Of a stretch of DNA of 37,649 bases, positions 7,925 through 16,571 are shown in pieces. Source of the stretch: Pseudomonadota bacterium (GTDB lineage: Bacteria; Pseudomonadota; Alphaproteobacteria; Rhodospirillales; Magnetospirillaceae); assembly GCA_021798485.1 (NCBI GenBank), contig JAJZGK010000007.1, positions 1 to 37,649 of the forward strand. The letters are read 5' to 3'. The notes below the pieces were generated by a model. It saw nothing but the letters and a program-made list of their open reading frames with translations. It had not been told where the DNA came from and did not search any database. The translations under genes were made by a program, and so were the position numbers. Each line of letters starts with the position of its first letter. Position 1 is the stretch's first letter.

Positions 7925-7960
7925 AAAAAGGGGGAGGGACTTTTCGGTCCCTTCCCCCTT
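7925..7960 (-). terminator. Rho-independent terminator of the cold-shock gene
   Basis: On the minus strand, a stem of 13-14 bp (7947-7960 pairing with 7928-7940, one bulged base) with a short loop is followed by TTTTT (7925-7929). It lies 40 bp beyond the csp stop codon. The group II intron begins right after the T-run. Confidence 0.88.
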
Positions 7961-7999
7961 ATCCCTCATCCTGAGGCGCCTGGGCGCCCCGGCCCGGTA

Positions 8000-8206
8000 T
8001 CAGGCCGCGCGCAGGTTGATGGCGGCCATCTTGCCGGTGCGGCCACGCTCCAGCTCGAAGGACACCTTCTGGCCTTCCAGCAGCTGGCCCAGGCCCGAAC
8101 GCTCCACGGCGGAGATGTGCACGAACACATCGGCCGAACCGTCTTCCGGCTGAATGAACCCGAAACCCTTGGTGGCGTTAAACCATTTCACAGTGCCAGT
8201 GGACAT
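8000..8206 (-). CDS. cspA: Cold-shock domain protein
   Basis: A 68-residue single cold-shock domain protein, an RNA/ssDNA chaperone that melts mRNA secondary structure. Both RNA-binding motifs are visible: K-G-F-G-F-I (RNP1, about residues 13-18) and V-F-V-H-I-S (RNP2, about 30-35), after the typical T-G-T-V-K-W-F-N start. The frame is open to 8242, but the ATG at 8204-8206 gives the family N-terminus and has GGGAGAC upstream. The 280 bp before it, shared with the divergent trpG, could hold a long 5' leader as is common for cold-shock genes. A strong terminator follows at 7925-7960. The paralogue type cannot be assigned. Confidence 0.95.
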   Translation of the reverse strand: MSTGTVKWFNATKGFGFIQPEDGSADVFVHISAVERSGLGQLLEGQKVSFELERGRTGKMAAINLRAA

Positions 8207-8424
8207 ATATGTCTCCCATAGGCTGGCGTTACATCGCGCCACATGCGCAATGCATCAAATTCAGTTATAGGGAAATCCAGGATAAACCTGTTGCCAGAGG
8301 CAACCGTGGGAAAGGCCCAACAAATTCGAATGCCTCATCTATCCACACGGCGGTGAAAATTGCAAGGCCAATTTCGCAACTCCCTACCGCCGCCCCCTTA
8401 TTCCCAACGGCGCCAAACCCGGCC

Positions 8425-8453
8425 TTGACGCTCCCCCTCGCGGATTGCATTCT
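8425..8453 (+). promoter_or_regulatory. Possible sigma-70 promoter of trpGDC
   Basis: TTGACG (8425-8430), then a 17-bp spacer, then CATTCT. The -35 is good and the -10 weak. It ends 34 bp before the trpG start. No Trp-rich leader peptide or attenuator pair is evident. Confidence 0.35.
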
Positions 8454-8486
8454 TCCCGATCCTTACGAGCCAGCCGGTTTTCCGCC

Positions 8487-9071
8487 ATGTTCCTTCTGAT
8501 CGATAACTACGACAGCTTCACCTACAACCTCGTGCACTATCTGGGCGAGCTGGGGGCCGAGGTGCGGGTGGTCCGTAACGACGCCCTTTCGGTGGACCAG
8601 GCCTTGGCCCTGCGGCCCGAGGGCATCGTGCTGTCGCCCGGCCCCTGCGACCCCGACAAGGCCGGCATCTGCCTGGGGCTGATCGCGGCGGCGGCGGACC
8701 GGGTTCCATTGCTGGGGGTGTGCCTGGGCCATCAGGCCATCGGCCAGGCCTTCGGCGGCAAGGTGGTACGGGCGCCGGTGCCGGTGCACGGCAAAACCTG
8801 GCAGATGCATCACAACGGCCAGGGCCTGTTCGAGGGCCTGCCCTCGCCCTTCCTGGCCACCCGCTATCACTCGCTGGTGGTGGAGCGCGCCTCGCTGCCC
8901 GACTGCCTGGAAACCACCGCCTGGACCGATGACGGCCTGATCATGGCCCTGCGCCACCGCAGCCGGCCCATCCACGGCGTGCAGTTCCATCCGGAAAGCA
9001 TCGCCTCGGAGCACGGCCACAAGATGCTGGGGAACTTCCTGGCCATGGCCCGCGCCCATCATCGCCGCTAA
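8487..9071 (+). CDS. trpG: Anthranilate synthase component II (glutamine amidotransferase)
   Basis: A 194-residue class I glutamine amidotransferase that releases ammonia from glutamine for anthranilate synthase (and often also for aminodeoxychorismate synthase). The family start [10 protein letters not shown] is at residues 6-15. The oxyanion S-P-G-P-C-x-P motif is at about 50, nucleophile Cys79 lies in G-V-C-L-G-H-Q, and the catalytic pair His168/Glu170 is in Q-F-H-P-E-S. The ATG at 8487 is preferred over the upstream in-frame one at 8445, since the family begins M-[FIL]-L-L-I-D-N-Y-D. First gene of a trpG-trpD-trpC run; trpE is not in the window. The gap to trpD is 13 bp. Confidence 0.96.
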   Translation: MFLLIDNYDSFTYNLVHYLGELGAEVRVVRNDALSVDQALALRPEGIVLSPGPCDPDKAGICLGLIAAAADRVPLLGVCLGHQAIGQAFGGKVVRAPVPVHGKTWQMHHNGQGLFEGLPSPFLATRYHSLVVERASLPDCLETTAWTDDGLIMALRHRSRPIHGVQFHPESIASEHGHKMLGNFLAMARAHHRR

Positions 9072-9084
9072 AAGGACCACCGCC

Positions 9085-10119
9085 ATGACCGCTCCCGCCT
9101 CCGTGGGCACCGAGATGAAGGCCGTGCTGGCGCGGGTTGGCGCCGGTGAGCGCCTGAGCGAGGATGAGGCCGCCGCCGCCTTCGACATCATCATGTCGGG
9201 CGATGCCACTCCGGCCCAGATCGGCGGTTTTCTGATGGCGCTCAGAGTGCGCGGCGAAACCGTGGCCGAAATCACCGGCGCCGCCCGTGTCATGCGCGCC
9301 AAGGCCGCCGCCATCGACGCCCCGCCCGGCGCCATCGACACCTGCGGCACCGGCGGCGATGCCTCCGGCACCTACAACATCTCCACCGCCGCCGCCCTGG
9401 TGGTGGCCGGCTGCGGCGTGCCGGTGGCCAAGCACGGCAACCGCGCCCTGTCGTCGAAATCGGGCTCGGCCGACGTGCTGGCGGCCCTGGGGGTGAAGAT
9501 CGACGCCGACAGCGCCCTGGTGCGCGAGGCCCTGTGGTCGATCCATATCGGCTTTCTGATGGCGCCGCGCCATCATGCCGCCATGCGCCACGTGGCCGGG
9601 CCACGCGTCGAGCTGGGCACCCGCACCATCTTCAATCTGCTGGGGCCGCTGGCCAACCCCGCCGGTACCCGCCATCAGGTGATGGGAGTGTTCGCCGCCC
9701 AGTGGCTGGAGCCCCTGGCCGAGGTGCTGGGCCGCCTGGGCGCCGAACGGGCCTGGGTGGTGCATGGCGGCGACGGCCTGGACGAGCTGACCACCACCGG
9801 CCCCAGCCAGGTGGCGGAATGGCATCAGGGCCGGGTGGCACGCTTCGAGATCACCCCGGAACAGGTGGGGCTGCCCCGCGTGCCCGCCGCCGCCCTCAAG
9901 GGCGGCGACGCCGAGACCAACGCCGCCGCCCTGCGCCGCCTGCTGGACGGCGAGCCCGGTCCCTACCGCGATATCGTGCTGCTCAATTCCGCCGCCGCCC
10001 TGGTGGTGGCGGGCCGCGCCGCCGATCTGCCCCAGGGCCTGGCCCTGGCCGCCGCCAGCATCGATCAGGGGGCGGCCCGCCGCACCCTGGATCAGCTGGT
10101 GGCCATCACCAACCGCTGA
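9085..10119 (+). CDS. trpD: Anthranilate phosphoribosyltransferase
   Basis: A 344-residue enzyme that transfers the phosphoribosyl group of PRPP to anthranilate, the second step of tryptophan synthesis. The diagnostic glycine-rich PRPP site D-T-C-G-T-G-G-D is near residue 90, followed by N-I-S-T, K-H-G-N-R (near 115) and G[14 protein letters not shown] near 180, and the G-x-D-G-L-D-E motif near 230. Length is normal. AAAGGA lies ahead of the ATG. It sits between trpG and trpC on the same strand with very short gaps, so it is in one operon with them. Confidence 0.97.
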   Translation: MTAPASVGTEMKAVLARVGAGERLSEDEAAAAFDIIMSGDATPAQIGGFLMALRVRGETVAEITGAARVMRAKAAAIDAPPGAIDTCGTGGDASGTYNISTAAALVVAGCGVPVAKHGNRALSSKSGSADVLAALGVKIDADSALVREALWSIHIGFLMAPRHHAAMRHVAGPRVELGTRTIFNLLGPLANPAGTRHQVMGVFAAQWLEPLAEVLGRLGAERAWVVHGGDGLDELTTTGPSQVAEWHQGRVARFEITPEQVGLPRVPAAALKGGDAETNAAALRRLLDGEPGPYRDIVLLNSAAALVVAGRAADLPQGLALAAASIDQGAARRTLDQLVAITNR

Positions 10120-10138
10120 CAGGATGGTCTTTCAGGGC

Positions 10139-10936
10139 ATGAGCGACATTCTCGCCAAGATCTGCGCCGACAAGCGCGCCCATGTGGCCGCGGCCAAGGC
10201 CCGGCGTCCGCAAGCCACCGTCGAGGCCGAGGCCCGCGCCCAAACGCCGCCGCGCGGGTTCGCCGCCGCCCTGGCAGCCAAGACCGGCGCCGGGCAATAC
10301 GGCCTGATCGCCGAAATCAAGAAGGCCTCGCCCTCGGCCGGGCTGATCCGCCCCGACTTCGATCCGCCCGGCCTGGCGCGGGCCTATCTGGCCGGCGGCG
10401 CCGCCTGCCTGTCGGTGCTGACCGACAGCCCCTATTTCCAGGGAGACGACTCCTACCTGCGGGCGGCCCGCGCCGCCGTGCCCCTGCCCGCCCTGCGCAA
10501 GGACTTCATGGTGGATCCGTGGCAGATCGCCGAAAGCCGCGCCCTGGGCGCCGACTGCATTCTGCTGATCATGGCCGCCCTGCCCGATGCCCTGGCCGCC
10601 GAAATGGAGGCCGAGGCCCGCGCCTGGGGCATGGACGTGCTGGTGGAAGTGCACGACGAGGCCGAGTTCGAGCGGGCCCTGGCCCTGGCCTCGCCGCTGA
10701 TCGGCGTCAACAACCGCAATCTGAAAACCATGACCACCGATCTGGCCACCACCGAACGGCTGGCGGCCAAACTGCCGCCCGGCCGGGTGCTGGTGGCGGA
10801 AAGCGGCCTGAAAACCCCCGCCGATCTGGCCCGCATGGCCGCCTGCGGCGCCCGCCGTTTCCTGATCGGCGAATCCCTGATGCGCCATGCCGACGTAACC
10901 GCCGCCACCCGCGCCCTGCTGGCCGATCCGGCCTGA
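10139..10936 (+). CDS. trpC: Indole-3-glycerol phosphate synthase
   Basis: A 265-residue TIM-barrel enzyme converting carboxyphenylamino-deoxyribulose phosphate to indole-3-glycerol phosphate. Family signatures: [10 protein letters not shown] near residue 58, L-R-K-D-F with the catalytic Lys near 121, E-V-H near 170, G-V-N-N-R-[ND]-L near 190, and A-E-S-G near 220. Two starts compete: ATG 10124 and ATG 10139. I chose 10139 because the family starts M-x-D-I-L-x-K-I-x-x-x-K, although the AGGG before it is close to the start codon. TrpF is not fused and not adjacent. The gene ends about 30 bp before a palindromic element (10966). Confidence 0.95.
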   Translation: MSDILAKICADKRAHVAAAKARRPQATVEAEARAQTPPRGFAAALAAKTGAGQYGLIAEIKKASPSAGLIRPDFDPPGLARAYLAGGAACLSVLTDSPYFQGDDSYLRAARAAVPLPALRKDFMVDPWQIAESRALGADCILLIMAALPDALAAEMEAEARAWGMDVLVEVHDEAEFERALALASPLIGVNNRNLKTMTTDLATTERLAAKLPPGRVLVAESGLKTPADLARMAACGARRFLIGESLMRHADVTAATRALLADPA

Positions 10937-10965
10937 CCGCACCCGGCTTTCGCGCGGCACTCCTC

Positions 10966-11007
10966 ATACCAACCAGCCAACCCGTCACGTCAACGGTTGG
11001 CCGGTAT
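10966..11007. repeat. Palindromic intergenic element, copy B
   Basis: ATACCAACC.GCCAA and TTGGCC.GGTAT arms enclose CCCGTCACGTCAACGG, the reverse complement of the core of copy A (4295-4330). It lies between the trpC stop and the lexA promoter and may serve as a transcript-end hairpin for the trp operon. Confidence 0.8.
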
Positions 11008-11022
11008 CATACCCTATTCCCC

Positions 11023-11051
11023 TTGACGCCGGGGCGGAACCAAACTAGAAC
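11023..11051 (+). promoter_or_regulatory. lexA promoter with overlapping SOS box
   Basis: TTGACG (11023-11028) and TAGAAC (11046-11051) are separated by 17 bp. A perfect alphaproteobacterial SOS box, GAAC-N7-GAAC, covers 11037-11051 and so overlaps the -10 element. LexA bound here would block its own transcription, the classical autoregulation of this gene. Confidence 0.85.
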
Positions 11052-11110
11052 AAATGCAGGCGTTGCGGGTTTGTTCCATATGTTGTGATCCGGGCGCGCG
11101 GGAGTGCGAG

Positions 11111-11830
11111 ATGCTGACACGCAAGCAATATGAACTGTTGATGTTCATCGACCAGCGCCTGAAGGCCAGCGGCGTTTCGCCCTCGTTCGATGAGATGAAG
11201 GAGGCCCTGGATCTCAAATCCAAATCGGGCATCCACCGCCTGATCACCGGCCTGGAGGAGCGCGGATTCATCCGCCGCCTGCCGCACCGCGCCCGCGCCC
11301 TGGAAGTGCTGAAGCTGCCGGAAAACAGCCTGCTGCCGCAGGCCGACGAGGCCGAGGCGGCCCCCGTTGCCGCCGCCGCCTTTACCCCCAACGTCATCAA
11401 AGGCAATTTCTCGCCGGTTCTGGCCGGAGCGCCGGTGGCCAATCCGGCCGAGGCGCACGACCTGCCCCTGTGGGGCAAGATCGCCGCCGGCACCCCCATC
11501 GAGGCCCTGCGCGGCCCCGATACCATCAGCGTGCCCGCCGCCATGCTGGGCCGGGGCGAGCATTACTGCCTGACGGTGGAAGGCGATTCCATGATTGATG
11601 CCGGCATCCTGGACGGCGACACCATCATCGTGCGCCGCTGCGATACCGCCGAGAACGGCACCATCGTGGTGGCCCTGGTGGATGAGAACGAGGCCACCTT
11701 GAAGCGCATCCGCCGCAAGGGCGCCTCCATCGCCCTGGAACCGGCCAATCAGAAATACGAAACCCGCATCTTCGGCCCCGACCGCGTCAAGGTGCAGGGC
11801 CGTCTGGTGGGGCTGCTGCGCCACTATTGA
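11111..11830 (+). CDS. lexA: LexA repressor
   Basis: A 239-residue SOS repressor and self-cleaving serine peptidase. The N-terminal winged helix-turn-helix starts L-T-x-K-Q-Y-E-L-L and contains [16 protein letters not shown] (residues 39-54), the alphaproteobacterial version of the recognition region. The S24 domain has the Ala126-Gly127 scissile bond in G-K-I-A-A-G, catalytic Ser160 in E-G-D-S-M, and Lys198 in A-T-L-K-R. A linker rich in Ala/Pro (75-120) joins them. The start at 11111 gives the family N-terminus; the longer frame from 11054 would begin inside the leader after the SOS box. Its last 44 bp overlap the 3' end of the convergent gene on the other strand. Confidence 0.97.
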   Translation: MLTRKQYELLMFIDQRLKASGVSPSFDEMKEALDLKSKSGIHRLITGLEERGFIRRLPHRARALEVLKLPENSLLPQADEAEAAPVAAAAFTPNVIKGNFSPVLAGAPVANPAEAHDLPLWGKIAAGTPIEALRGPDTISVPAAMLGRGEHYCLTVEGDSMIDAGILDGDTIIVRRCDTAENGTIVVALVDENEATLKRIRRKGASIALEPANQKYETRIFGPDRVKVQGRLVGLLRHY

Positions 11831-12659
11831 GGTTTTCAGATCCCGCCCCAAAAAAACGCCGCCACCAGGGCCGGCGGCGCGGCGGGCGCGGCGCGATGAG
11901 GGCATGGTTCACCGCCGCCACATCGCGGCAGAAGGCGGCGTAGCCCGCGTCGGCGGGAATGGGCACGCCGCAAAGAGCGGCGTAATCCGCCAAAGCCGCG
12001 CCATCGATGGGGCGCCGCCGTTCCAGGCACCACTGTCCGAAATTCAGCTCCTGCCCCCACCAGCCCGCCGCCTTGGGGGCCAGGGCCCGCACCATGGCCC
12101 CGGCCTGCGGCGGCGCCGTGGCATCGGGGGTCAGCGGCCAGATATCGGCATAGAAATAATCGGCGGCGCGGCCCTGGCAGGGCTCGGTCAGCCGTTCCGC
12201 CAGCGCCGCATCGAGAGCATCGGCCTGAACAATGATCAGCTTATGGCGATCCGGCCAGGTTTCCAGCCCGGCGGCGGCGGAAAACATGGCGATCACCGCC
12301 GCATCGCGCTCCACCACCACCACCCGCTCCACCTGGGGTTTGGCGCAGGCGGCAAAGGCGTACATGCCCATGCCCAGCCCGGCCACCACCACCAGGCCGT
12401 GCGCGGCATGCACATGAAAGGCGTGGCTTTCCACCTCGAACAGCCCGGTGGACATCCAAGGCCGCCGCCCCTGATACAGCACGAAGCGGTTGCCCTCGAC
12501 GAAGGAGGGGGTGAGATAGCCCTCCGACATGCTGGGCAGGTGATGGCGGATCTGCCAGCCCTCGCCCCGGATCTCGCGGTAGCGCGGCAGGGAAAACAAA
12601 CCGAAGCCATAGGCCGCCAGCATGCGCTGATGGCGGCCCGGCTTGTCCTTCTTGCTCAT
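11787..12659 (-). CDS. SAM-dependent methyltransferase-like / spermidine-synthase-fold protein
   Basis: A 290-residue protein with a Rossmann-type SAM-binding core: [10 protein letters not shown] (motif I, near residue 90), then the acidic end of strand 2 in V-V-V-V-E-R-D (near 117), and later V-Q-A-D-A-L and Y-F-Y-A-D-I-W. This resembles class I methyltransferases and spermidine-synthase-like proteins, but no specific family motif is visible, so the reaction is unknown. The C-terminus is Arg/Pro-rich. GAGG precedes the ATG. It begins 39 bp after the hemerythrin gene on the same strand and may be the last gene of that operon. Its 3' end overlaps lexA antisense by 44 bp (11787-11830), so the end of the protein may be poorly constrained. 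Confidence 0.72.
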   Translation of the reverse strand: MSKKDKPGRHQRMLAAYGFGLFSLPRYREIRGEGWQIRHHLPSMSEGYLTPSFVEGNRFVLYQGRRPWMSTGLFEVESHAFHVHAAHGLVVVAGLGMGMYAFAACAKPQVERVVVVERDAAVIAMFSAAAGLETWPDRHKLIIVQADALDAALAERLTEPCQGRAADYFYADIWPLTPDATAPPQAGAMVRALAPKAAGWWGQELNFGQWCLERRRPIDGAALADYAALCGVPIPADAGYAAFCRDVAAVNHALIAPRPPRRRPWWRRFFGAGSENLNSGAAAPPDGPAP

Positions 12660-12698
12660 CGCGGCGCCTCTTTCTTAAAACCGGCGCCACTCTAGCCG

Positions 12699-13208
12699 CT
12701 ATTGCTGCAAGGCGCGATAGGCGACCGCCAGCTCGGCATCGTCGGCGGCATCCACGAACATGGAAATGGCGGCCAGCAGGCCCATTTCCTCTTTCTGGAT
12801 ATGGAACATCTCGCGTTCGCACAGTTCGCCGCCGCGATCATGGAAATCGCGCCAGGCCTCCGGCGAAAATCCGCCCGCCTCCAGGGCGCTGGCGGCCAGG
12901 GCGGCCAGGTCCTTGGCCAGCGGCAGGATGGTGCGATGCTCCTCGGTAAGGATCATGGCGATGCCCATTTCGCCGCGCTGATTCAAAACCGGGAACAGAT
13001 GCCCTTCCTCGAAACCGAAATGCCGGTCCACCTCGGCGGCCACATCGGTCAGCAGATGGCTCAGAATATCGCGCACGCCGGCATCGCCGACATCGGGCGC
13101 CTTGCGGTTGCCCTGGCGCGACAGAAAGGCTTCCAGCCGCTGCAGGGCGGCCAGGGTGTGCAGGTGTTCCTCGTGCAGCAGGGTGCCGATTTGGGTTTGA
13201 GCGTACAT
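12699..13208 (-). CDS. Hemerythrin-domain protein
   Basis: A 169-residue four-helix-bundle protein with a di-iron pattern: His12/His15 in L-L-H-E-E-H, H-F-x-F-E-E-G-H-L-F-P near 63-73, E-E-H-R near 89-92 and F-H-I-Q-K-E-E near 135-141. Hemerythrin domains of this kind bind O2 or NO or help repair iron centres; next to NnrS-like and Fnr-like genes a role in nitrosative or oxygen stress is likely (inference). The open frame extends far upstream to 13817, but the ATG at 13206-13208 is preceded by AAGGAG, and upstream codons are the shadow of the neighbouring gene. It starts 14 bp after the stop of the NnrS-like gene. Confidence 0.85.
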   Translation of the reverse strand: MYAQTQIGTLLHEEHLHTLAALQRLEAFLSRQGNRKAPDVGDAGVRDILSHLLTDVAAEVDRHFGFEEGHLFPVLNQRGEMGIAMILTEEHRTILPLAKDLAALAASALEAGGFSPEAWRDFHDRGGELCEREMFHIQKEEMGLLAAISMFVDAADDAELAVAYRALQQ

Positions 13209-13222
13209 GCCGGAGGGCTCCT

Positions 13223-14500
13223 TCAGGACTGGGGGGGATGACAATGGCGGTGCAGGCGCCACAGCACCTGCGTCACGAAGGCGAGATAAACCAGGGCGCC
13301 GGCGGCGCCGCCGGCGGCGCCCAGACGCACCGCCAGGGCCCATTGCCCGGCCAGCCCGGCCGAAACCAGGACCAGGGCCGATACATGCAAAATCAGATGC
13401 AGGCGCAGGGTGCGATCGGGGGTCAGGGCCGACACCAGCACCGGTTTGACGCCGGGGCGCACCGAATGCATGGAGGCCAGAAACGGCAGGATGCGCTGCA
13501 GCACCCCCAGCAGAAAGGTCAGCAGCCAGCCGAACACCAGCCAGAAACCGAACAGCGGCCCCAGGCGCGCGGGCGCCAGGCCAACGCTGGTGGCCATGCC
13601 GGCCAGGATGGACAGCGGCAGCAGCGCCCAGCCCAGGCGGATCAGGATGAAACTGTCGCCCAGTTTGCGGCGCATGCGGCTTTTCATCACCTTGGCCATG
13701 ACGCGCAGGTGCAATCCCGCCGCCACCAGCCCCACGGCGCCGCCCAGCGGCACCAGCGGCGGCAGCGCCGCCAGCAGGCCCGCCGCCGTCAGCAGCAGGG
13801 CGGCCAGAGCGCACCAAGCGGCCACGGCGCCCAACCGCACATCGGGCGGCGGCGACAGGCAGAACATGGGGATCAGCACGAAACTGAAGCCCATGGCCAG
13901 CATGCCCATGAAGCCATAGGCGGCGATCACCGCGTGGGCCAGTCCCAGCAGGCGATGATCCATGGAAAAGCCCGTAATAAAGCCCCGGATCAGCAGCGCC
14001 GCCAGGGTCAGCAGCGCCAGCAGCGAGGCCAGGGCCAGCCAGGCATGCAGGGTGACGATGCGCATATCGCCGGCGCGGCGGGTATTATCGGCCAGCAGAA
14101 AGCCGAACAGCAGCAACGCCGCCACCACCAGCCCGCCCCCGGCCATCAGGGCCCAGGGCTGATCGGTGCTCATGCCGTGCCCCAGCAGCAGCAGGCCGGG
14201 CACATAAAGCCAGAACACCGCCTTGCAGGCGGCTTCGGAGCGCACCGGCTGCTTGGTGGCCACCGGCAGCAGCTGAAAGGCGGCGCCCATGCCGGTCATG
14301 GCCAGCACCCCCAGGGTTACGGCATGCAGCGAGGCCAGCACCGGGCCGGGCCCGCCCTCGAATCCCACCGCCTGATCGGCGAAAACCAGCAGCAGCCCCC
14401 AGGCCGCCACCTGGAACAGGGCGGCGGTAAGGAAGAACCGGCCCGGCAGCGACAGCGGCAGCAGGCGGCTTTTGGCCCCCATCATGAAATCGCCGAACAT
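13223..14500 (-). CDS. NnrS-like polytopic membrane protein
   Basis: A 425-residue inner-membrane protein with about 12 hydrophobic segments. Conserved-looking features are L-H-A-V-T-L-G-V-L-A-M-T-G-M-G-A-A-F-Q-L-L-P near residue 70 and several histidines within or at the ends of helices (H-A-V-I-A-A-Y-G-F-M-G-M, L-H-L-I-L-H-V), which could bind haem or metal. Overall it resembles NnrS and haem-copper-oxidase subunit-I-like proteins found near denitrification genes, but it lacks the W-H-G-H-E-M motif that marks true NnrS. I chose the ATG at 14498-14500; the open frame to 14824 overlaps the upstream DUF2249 gene in another frame. The gap to that gene is 2 bp, so they form one operon. Confidence 0.68.
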   Translation of the reverse strand: MFGDFMMGAKSRLLPLSLPGRFFLTAALFQVAAWGLLLVFADQAVGFEGGPGPVLASLHAVTLGVLAMTGMGAAFQLLPVATKQPVRSEAACKAVFWLYVPGLLLLGHGMSTDQPWALMAGGGLVVAALLLFGFLLADNTRRAGDMRIVTLHAWLALASLLALLTLAALLIRGFITGFSMDHRLLGLAHAVIAAYGFMGMLAMGFSFVLIPMFCLSPPPDVRLGAVAAWCALAALLLTAAGLLAALPPLVPLGGAVGLVAAGLHLRVMAKVMKSRMRRKLGDSFILIRLGWALLPLSILAGMATSVGLAPARLGPLFGFWLVFGWLLTFLLGVLQRILPFLASMHSVRPGVKPVLVSALTPDRTLRLHLILHVSALVLVSAGLAGQWALAVRLGAAGGAAGALVYLAFVTQVLWRLHRHCHPPQS

Positions 14501-14502
14501 GC

Positions 14503-15021
14503 CTAATGGCCCCAGATCAGCCGGAAGCGCAATTCGCCCGGCGCGGCATCGTCCAGCCGCTCCAGCCGCCAGCCCAGTTCGGCCAGTTCGGCGTAAAGGA
14601 ACAACGGATCGCGCTCGTGATGGATGATCACCGTTTCGGCGTGATCCAGGGTGCCGGCCAGGCGCAGAATGGCCCGCAGCGGCAGCGGCATGGCCAGGCC
14701 GCGCACATCCATGTGCAATTGGCCGTCCTCGCGCCACAGCGGCGCCTCGGCGGGCAGACCGGCGCAGCCCTCCTCGGGGCCCGACAGCGCCCCCCGCCCA
14801 TCCCGGCGGCAGGCGATGCGCCACATCCCGCCGGGGGCGGGCAAGGCCTCTGAGGAAAAGCCGATGCGGGCCAGAATTTTACGCAAGGGCAGCGGATTGA
14901 ACGGCGCTTCCAGCACCAGTTCGTCCTCGGGCGTCAGCGGCGTGGCGGCCGCCACCACGCTGTCCAGGGGATCTTCCCCCGCCGCCAGCAGCGGGCGCAC
15001 ATCAAGGGTTACCAGGGTCAT
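14503..15021 (-). CDS. DUF2249 protein with two domains
   Basis: A 172-residue soluble protein with two DUF2249-type units. The first begins L-D-V-R-P-L at residue 5 and has the L-E-A-P-F-N-P-L-P-L-R-K-I-L segment. The second begins M-D-V-R-G-L near residue 105 and has I-I-H-H-E-R-D-P-L-F-L-Y-A-E-L and G-W-R-L-E. DUF2249 proteins are small TusA-like folds that occur with denitrification, Nnr-regulator and hemerythrin genes; their role is not established. GGAGAGG precedes the ATG at 15019-15021. First gene of the operon that continues with the NnrS-like and hemerythrin genes. A TTGAC-N4-GGCAA box lies 52 bp upstream. Confidence 0.8.
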   Translation of the reverse strand: MTLVTLDVRPLLAAGEDPLDSVVAAATPLTPEDELVLEAPFNPLPLRKILARIGFSSEALPAPGGMWRIACRRDGRGALSGPEEGCAGLPAEAPLWREDGQLHMDVRGLAMPLPLRAILRLAGTLDHAETVIIHHERDPLFLYAELAELGWRLERLDDAAPGELRFRLIWGH

Positions 15022-15072
15022 AGCCTCTCCAATCCAGGACAAAGGTTCTACCCTGAACGGTTGTCGAGCCCC

Positions 15073-15086
15073 TTGACCTTAGGCAA
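15073..15086. promoter_or_regulatory. FNR/NnrR-like box upstream of the DUF2249 operon
   Basis: TTGAC-CTTA-GGCAA matches the Dnr/NnrR consensus TTGAC-N4-GTCAA at 9 of 10 positions. It is placed 52 bp from the first start codon, suiting a site near -41 of the transcript. The two Crp/Fnr regulators encoded just upstream are the obvious candidate binders. Confidence 0.55.
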
Positions 15087-15159
15087 GAGTGAAGCGGACC
15101 AGGGCGCGGAACGACTTATACCGACGCGCGCACATTTCGCAAGTTTTTAGACCTAAAGA

Positions 15160-15846
15160 TTAATCAAGCCCGCAGAACCGCCGCAGGGCTTCGGGATCGG
15201 CCACGTGAAGATCGCGCCCCCGGCTTTCCACCCCGATGGACTTCAGCCGCGACAGGGCGCGCGACAGGCTTTCCGGCGAAATGCCGATGCGGCTGGCCAG
15301 GGCCGCCTTGCTGAACGGCAGCTGCACCTCGCCGCCGGCGCTGCCGGCGTTTTGCAGCAGGGCCAGCAGGAAGGCGCCCAGGCGCTGGGCCGGGCTGCGC
15401 CCCTTGAGATCGCCGATTTCCGCCATCAGCCGCCGCTGCCAGCCGGTCAGCGAGGCCAGCAGGCGCGGCACCAGCCCCGGCATGTCGGACAGGCGGCGGA
15501 TGAAGGGGGCGCCGGGGATTTCAAGCAGGCGGGTGCCGGGCATGGCCTCGGCGTTCAGGGGATAGCGCATATTGGCGAAAATGGCCGCCTCGGCGAAGGT
15601 CTGGCCGCGGTCCACCACCTCGATGATGGATTGCTCGCCGCCGGCGGTCAGGGCGAAGAGATGCACCCTGCCCTCCAGGCACAAAAAGAAATGCGCGGCC
15701 ACATCGCCGCGGCCGAACAGCAGGCCGCCTTCGGGCAGAACGCGCACCACCGCCTCGTCGAGCAGGGCGCGCACCAGATCCTCGTCCAGGCCGGAAAACA
15801 TCGGCACGCCCCGCACAAAGGCCAGATCGGCGGCAGACAGGCTCAT
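15160..15846 (-). CDS. Crp/Fnr family regulator (Dnr/NnrR-like), second of tandem pair
   Basis: A 228-residue transcription factor: cyclic-nucleotide-type sensor domain (about 12-125, with F-G-R-G-D near 52), a long dimer helix, and a C-terminal winged helix containing S-K-A-A-L-A-S-R-I-G-I-S-P-E-S-L-S-R-A-L-S-R-L (about 178-200). The E-S-x-S-R recognition motif is of the Fnr/Dnr kind, which reads TTGAT/TTGAC half-sites. It has only two well-separated cysteines, so it lacks the four needed for an Fnr iron-sulfur cluster; haem-based NO sensing, as in Dnr, is the likely alternative. Its ATG overlaps the stop of the upstream regulator gene (ATGA, 15843-15846), showing tight co-translation. Confidence 0.88.
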   Translation of the reverse strand: MSLSAADLAFVRGVPMFSGLDEDLVRALLDEAVVRVLPEGGLLFGRGDVAAHFFLCLEGRVHLFALTAGGEQSIIEVVDRGQTFAEAAIFANMRYPLNAEAMPGTRLLEIPGAPFIRRLSDMPGLVPRLLASLTGWQRRLMAEIGDLKGRSPAQRLGAFLLALLQNAGSAGGEVQLPFSKAALASRIGISPESLSRALSRLKSIGVESRGRDLHVADPEALRRFCGLD

Positions 15847-16550
15847 TCCTCGCCCTCCTCGGCGCAAAATTCGCTCAGACGGCCCAGATCGGCGATGGCC
15901 ACCACATTCTCGGCCCGGCTTTCCACCCCCAGTTCGGCCAGCCGGGCCAGGGCCCGCGACAGGCTTTCCGCCGTCATGCCCAGGCTTTCCGCCGCCAGAC
16001 GCTTGTCGTAGGGGAAGCGCACCACCGCCGGCCCTTCCGTTTTGGCGGTCAGGGCCAGCAGGAAGCCGGCCAGCCGCTGCGCGGTGTTTTTCAGCTTCAG
16101 GCGGGCGATCTGGGCCACCAATTGGCGCATGCGCACCGACATGGCGCCCAGAAGGCGCAAGGCCAGATCGAACCGCTGTTCCAGCGCCGCCAGGAACGGC
16201 GCCGAGGGAATCCGCAAAAGCCGGGCATGGCCGATGCTGCGGGTGGTGATGGGATAGCGGTTGTCCATGTAAAAGGCCGCCTCGCCCAGCAGAGTGCCGC
16301 GCCCCACCACATCGAGCACGCTGCGCCGTCCGCCCTCGTGCACCGAAATCTCCACATGGCCGTCGAGCAGCAGATAGAAGCGGTCGGCGGCATCGCCCTG
16401 ACGGTACAGGGTTTCGTCGTCGCCATGCACCTCCATCCGCGCCTGCCCGGCCAGCAGCGCGAGATCGGCCGCCGGAAGCCCGGCGAACAGCGGCGACAAT
16501 TGCAGGCCCGACAACACGGCCCGGTCCATGGATGGGATCTCTTCAGCCAT
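15843..16550 (-). CDS. Crp/Fnr family regulator (Dnr/NnrR-like), first of tandem pair
   Basis: A 235-residue Crp/Fnr-type regulator: sensor domain (about 15-135, with Y-R-Q-G-D-A-A-D-R-F-Y near 48), dimer helix with M-S-V-R-M-R-Q-L near 145, and a winged helix with D-K-R-L-A-A-E-S-L-G-M-T-A-E-S-L-S-R-A-L-A-R-L (about 186-208). The recognition motif E-S-x-S-R is the same as in its neighbour, and the two proteins look like an old duplication. No Fnr-type cysteine cluster is present. The ATG at 16548-16550 follows TAGGATC; the frame is open to 16790 but the upstream part covers the divergent promoter. A TTGAC-N4-GGCAG box 22 bp upstream suggests control by itself or its partner. Confidence 0.88.
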   Translation of the reverse strand: MAEEIPSMDRAVLSGLQLSPLFAGLPAADLALLAGQARMEVHGDDETLYRQGDAADRFYLLLDGHVEISVHEGGRRSVLDVVGRGTLLGEAAFYMDNRYPITTRSIGHARLLRIPSAPFLAALEQRFDLALRLLGAMSVRMRQLVAQIARLKLKNTAQRLAGFLLALTAKTEGPAVVRFPYDKRLAAESLGMTAESLSRALARLAELGVESRAENVVAIADLGRLSEFCAEEGEE

Positions 16551-16571
16551 GATCCTACCATGCAGGGCGGC

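Noticed and set aside
7743-8153. 136-codon plus-strand open frame
   Set aside because: It crosses the intron 5' domain, the csp terminator and the antisense of csp; no coding signal of its own.
8207-8486. Tryptophan attenuator ahead of trpG
   Set aside because: No short leader frame with consecutive Trp codons and no alternative hairpin pair could be found.
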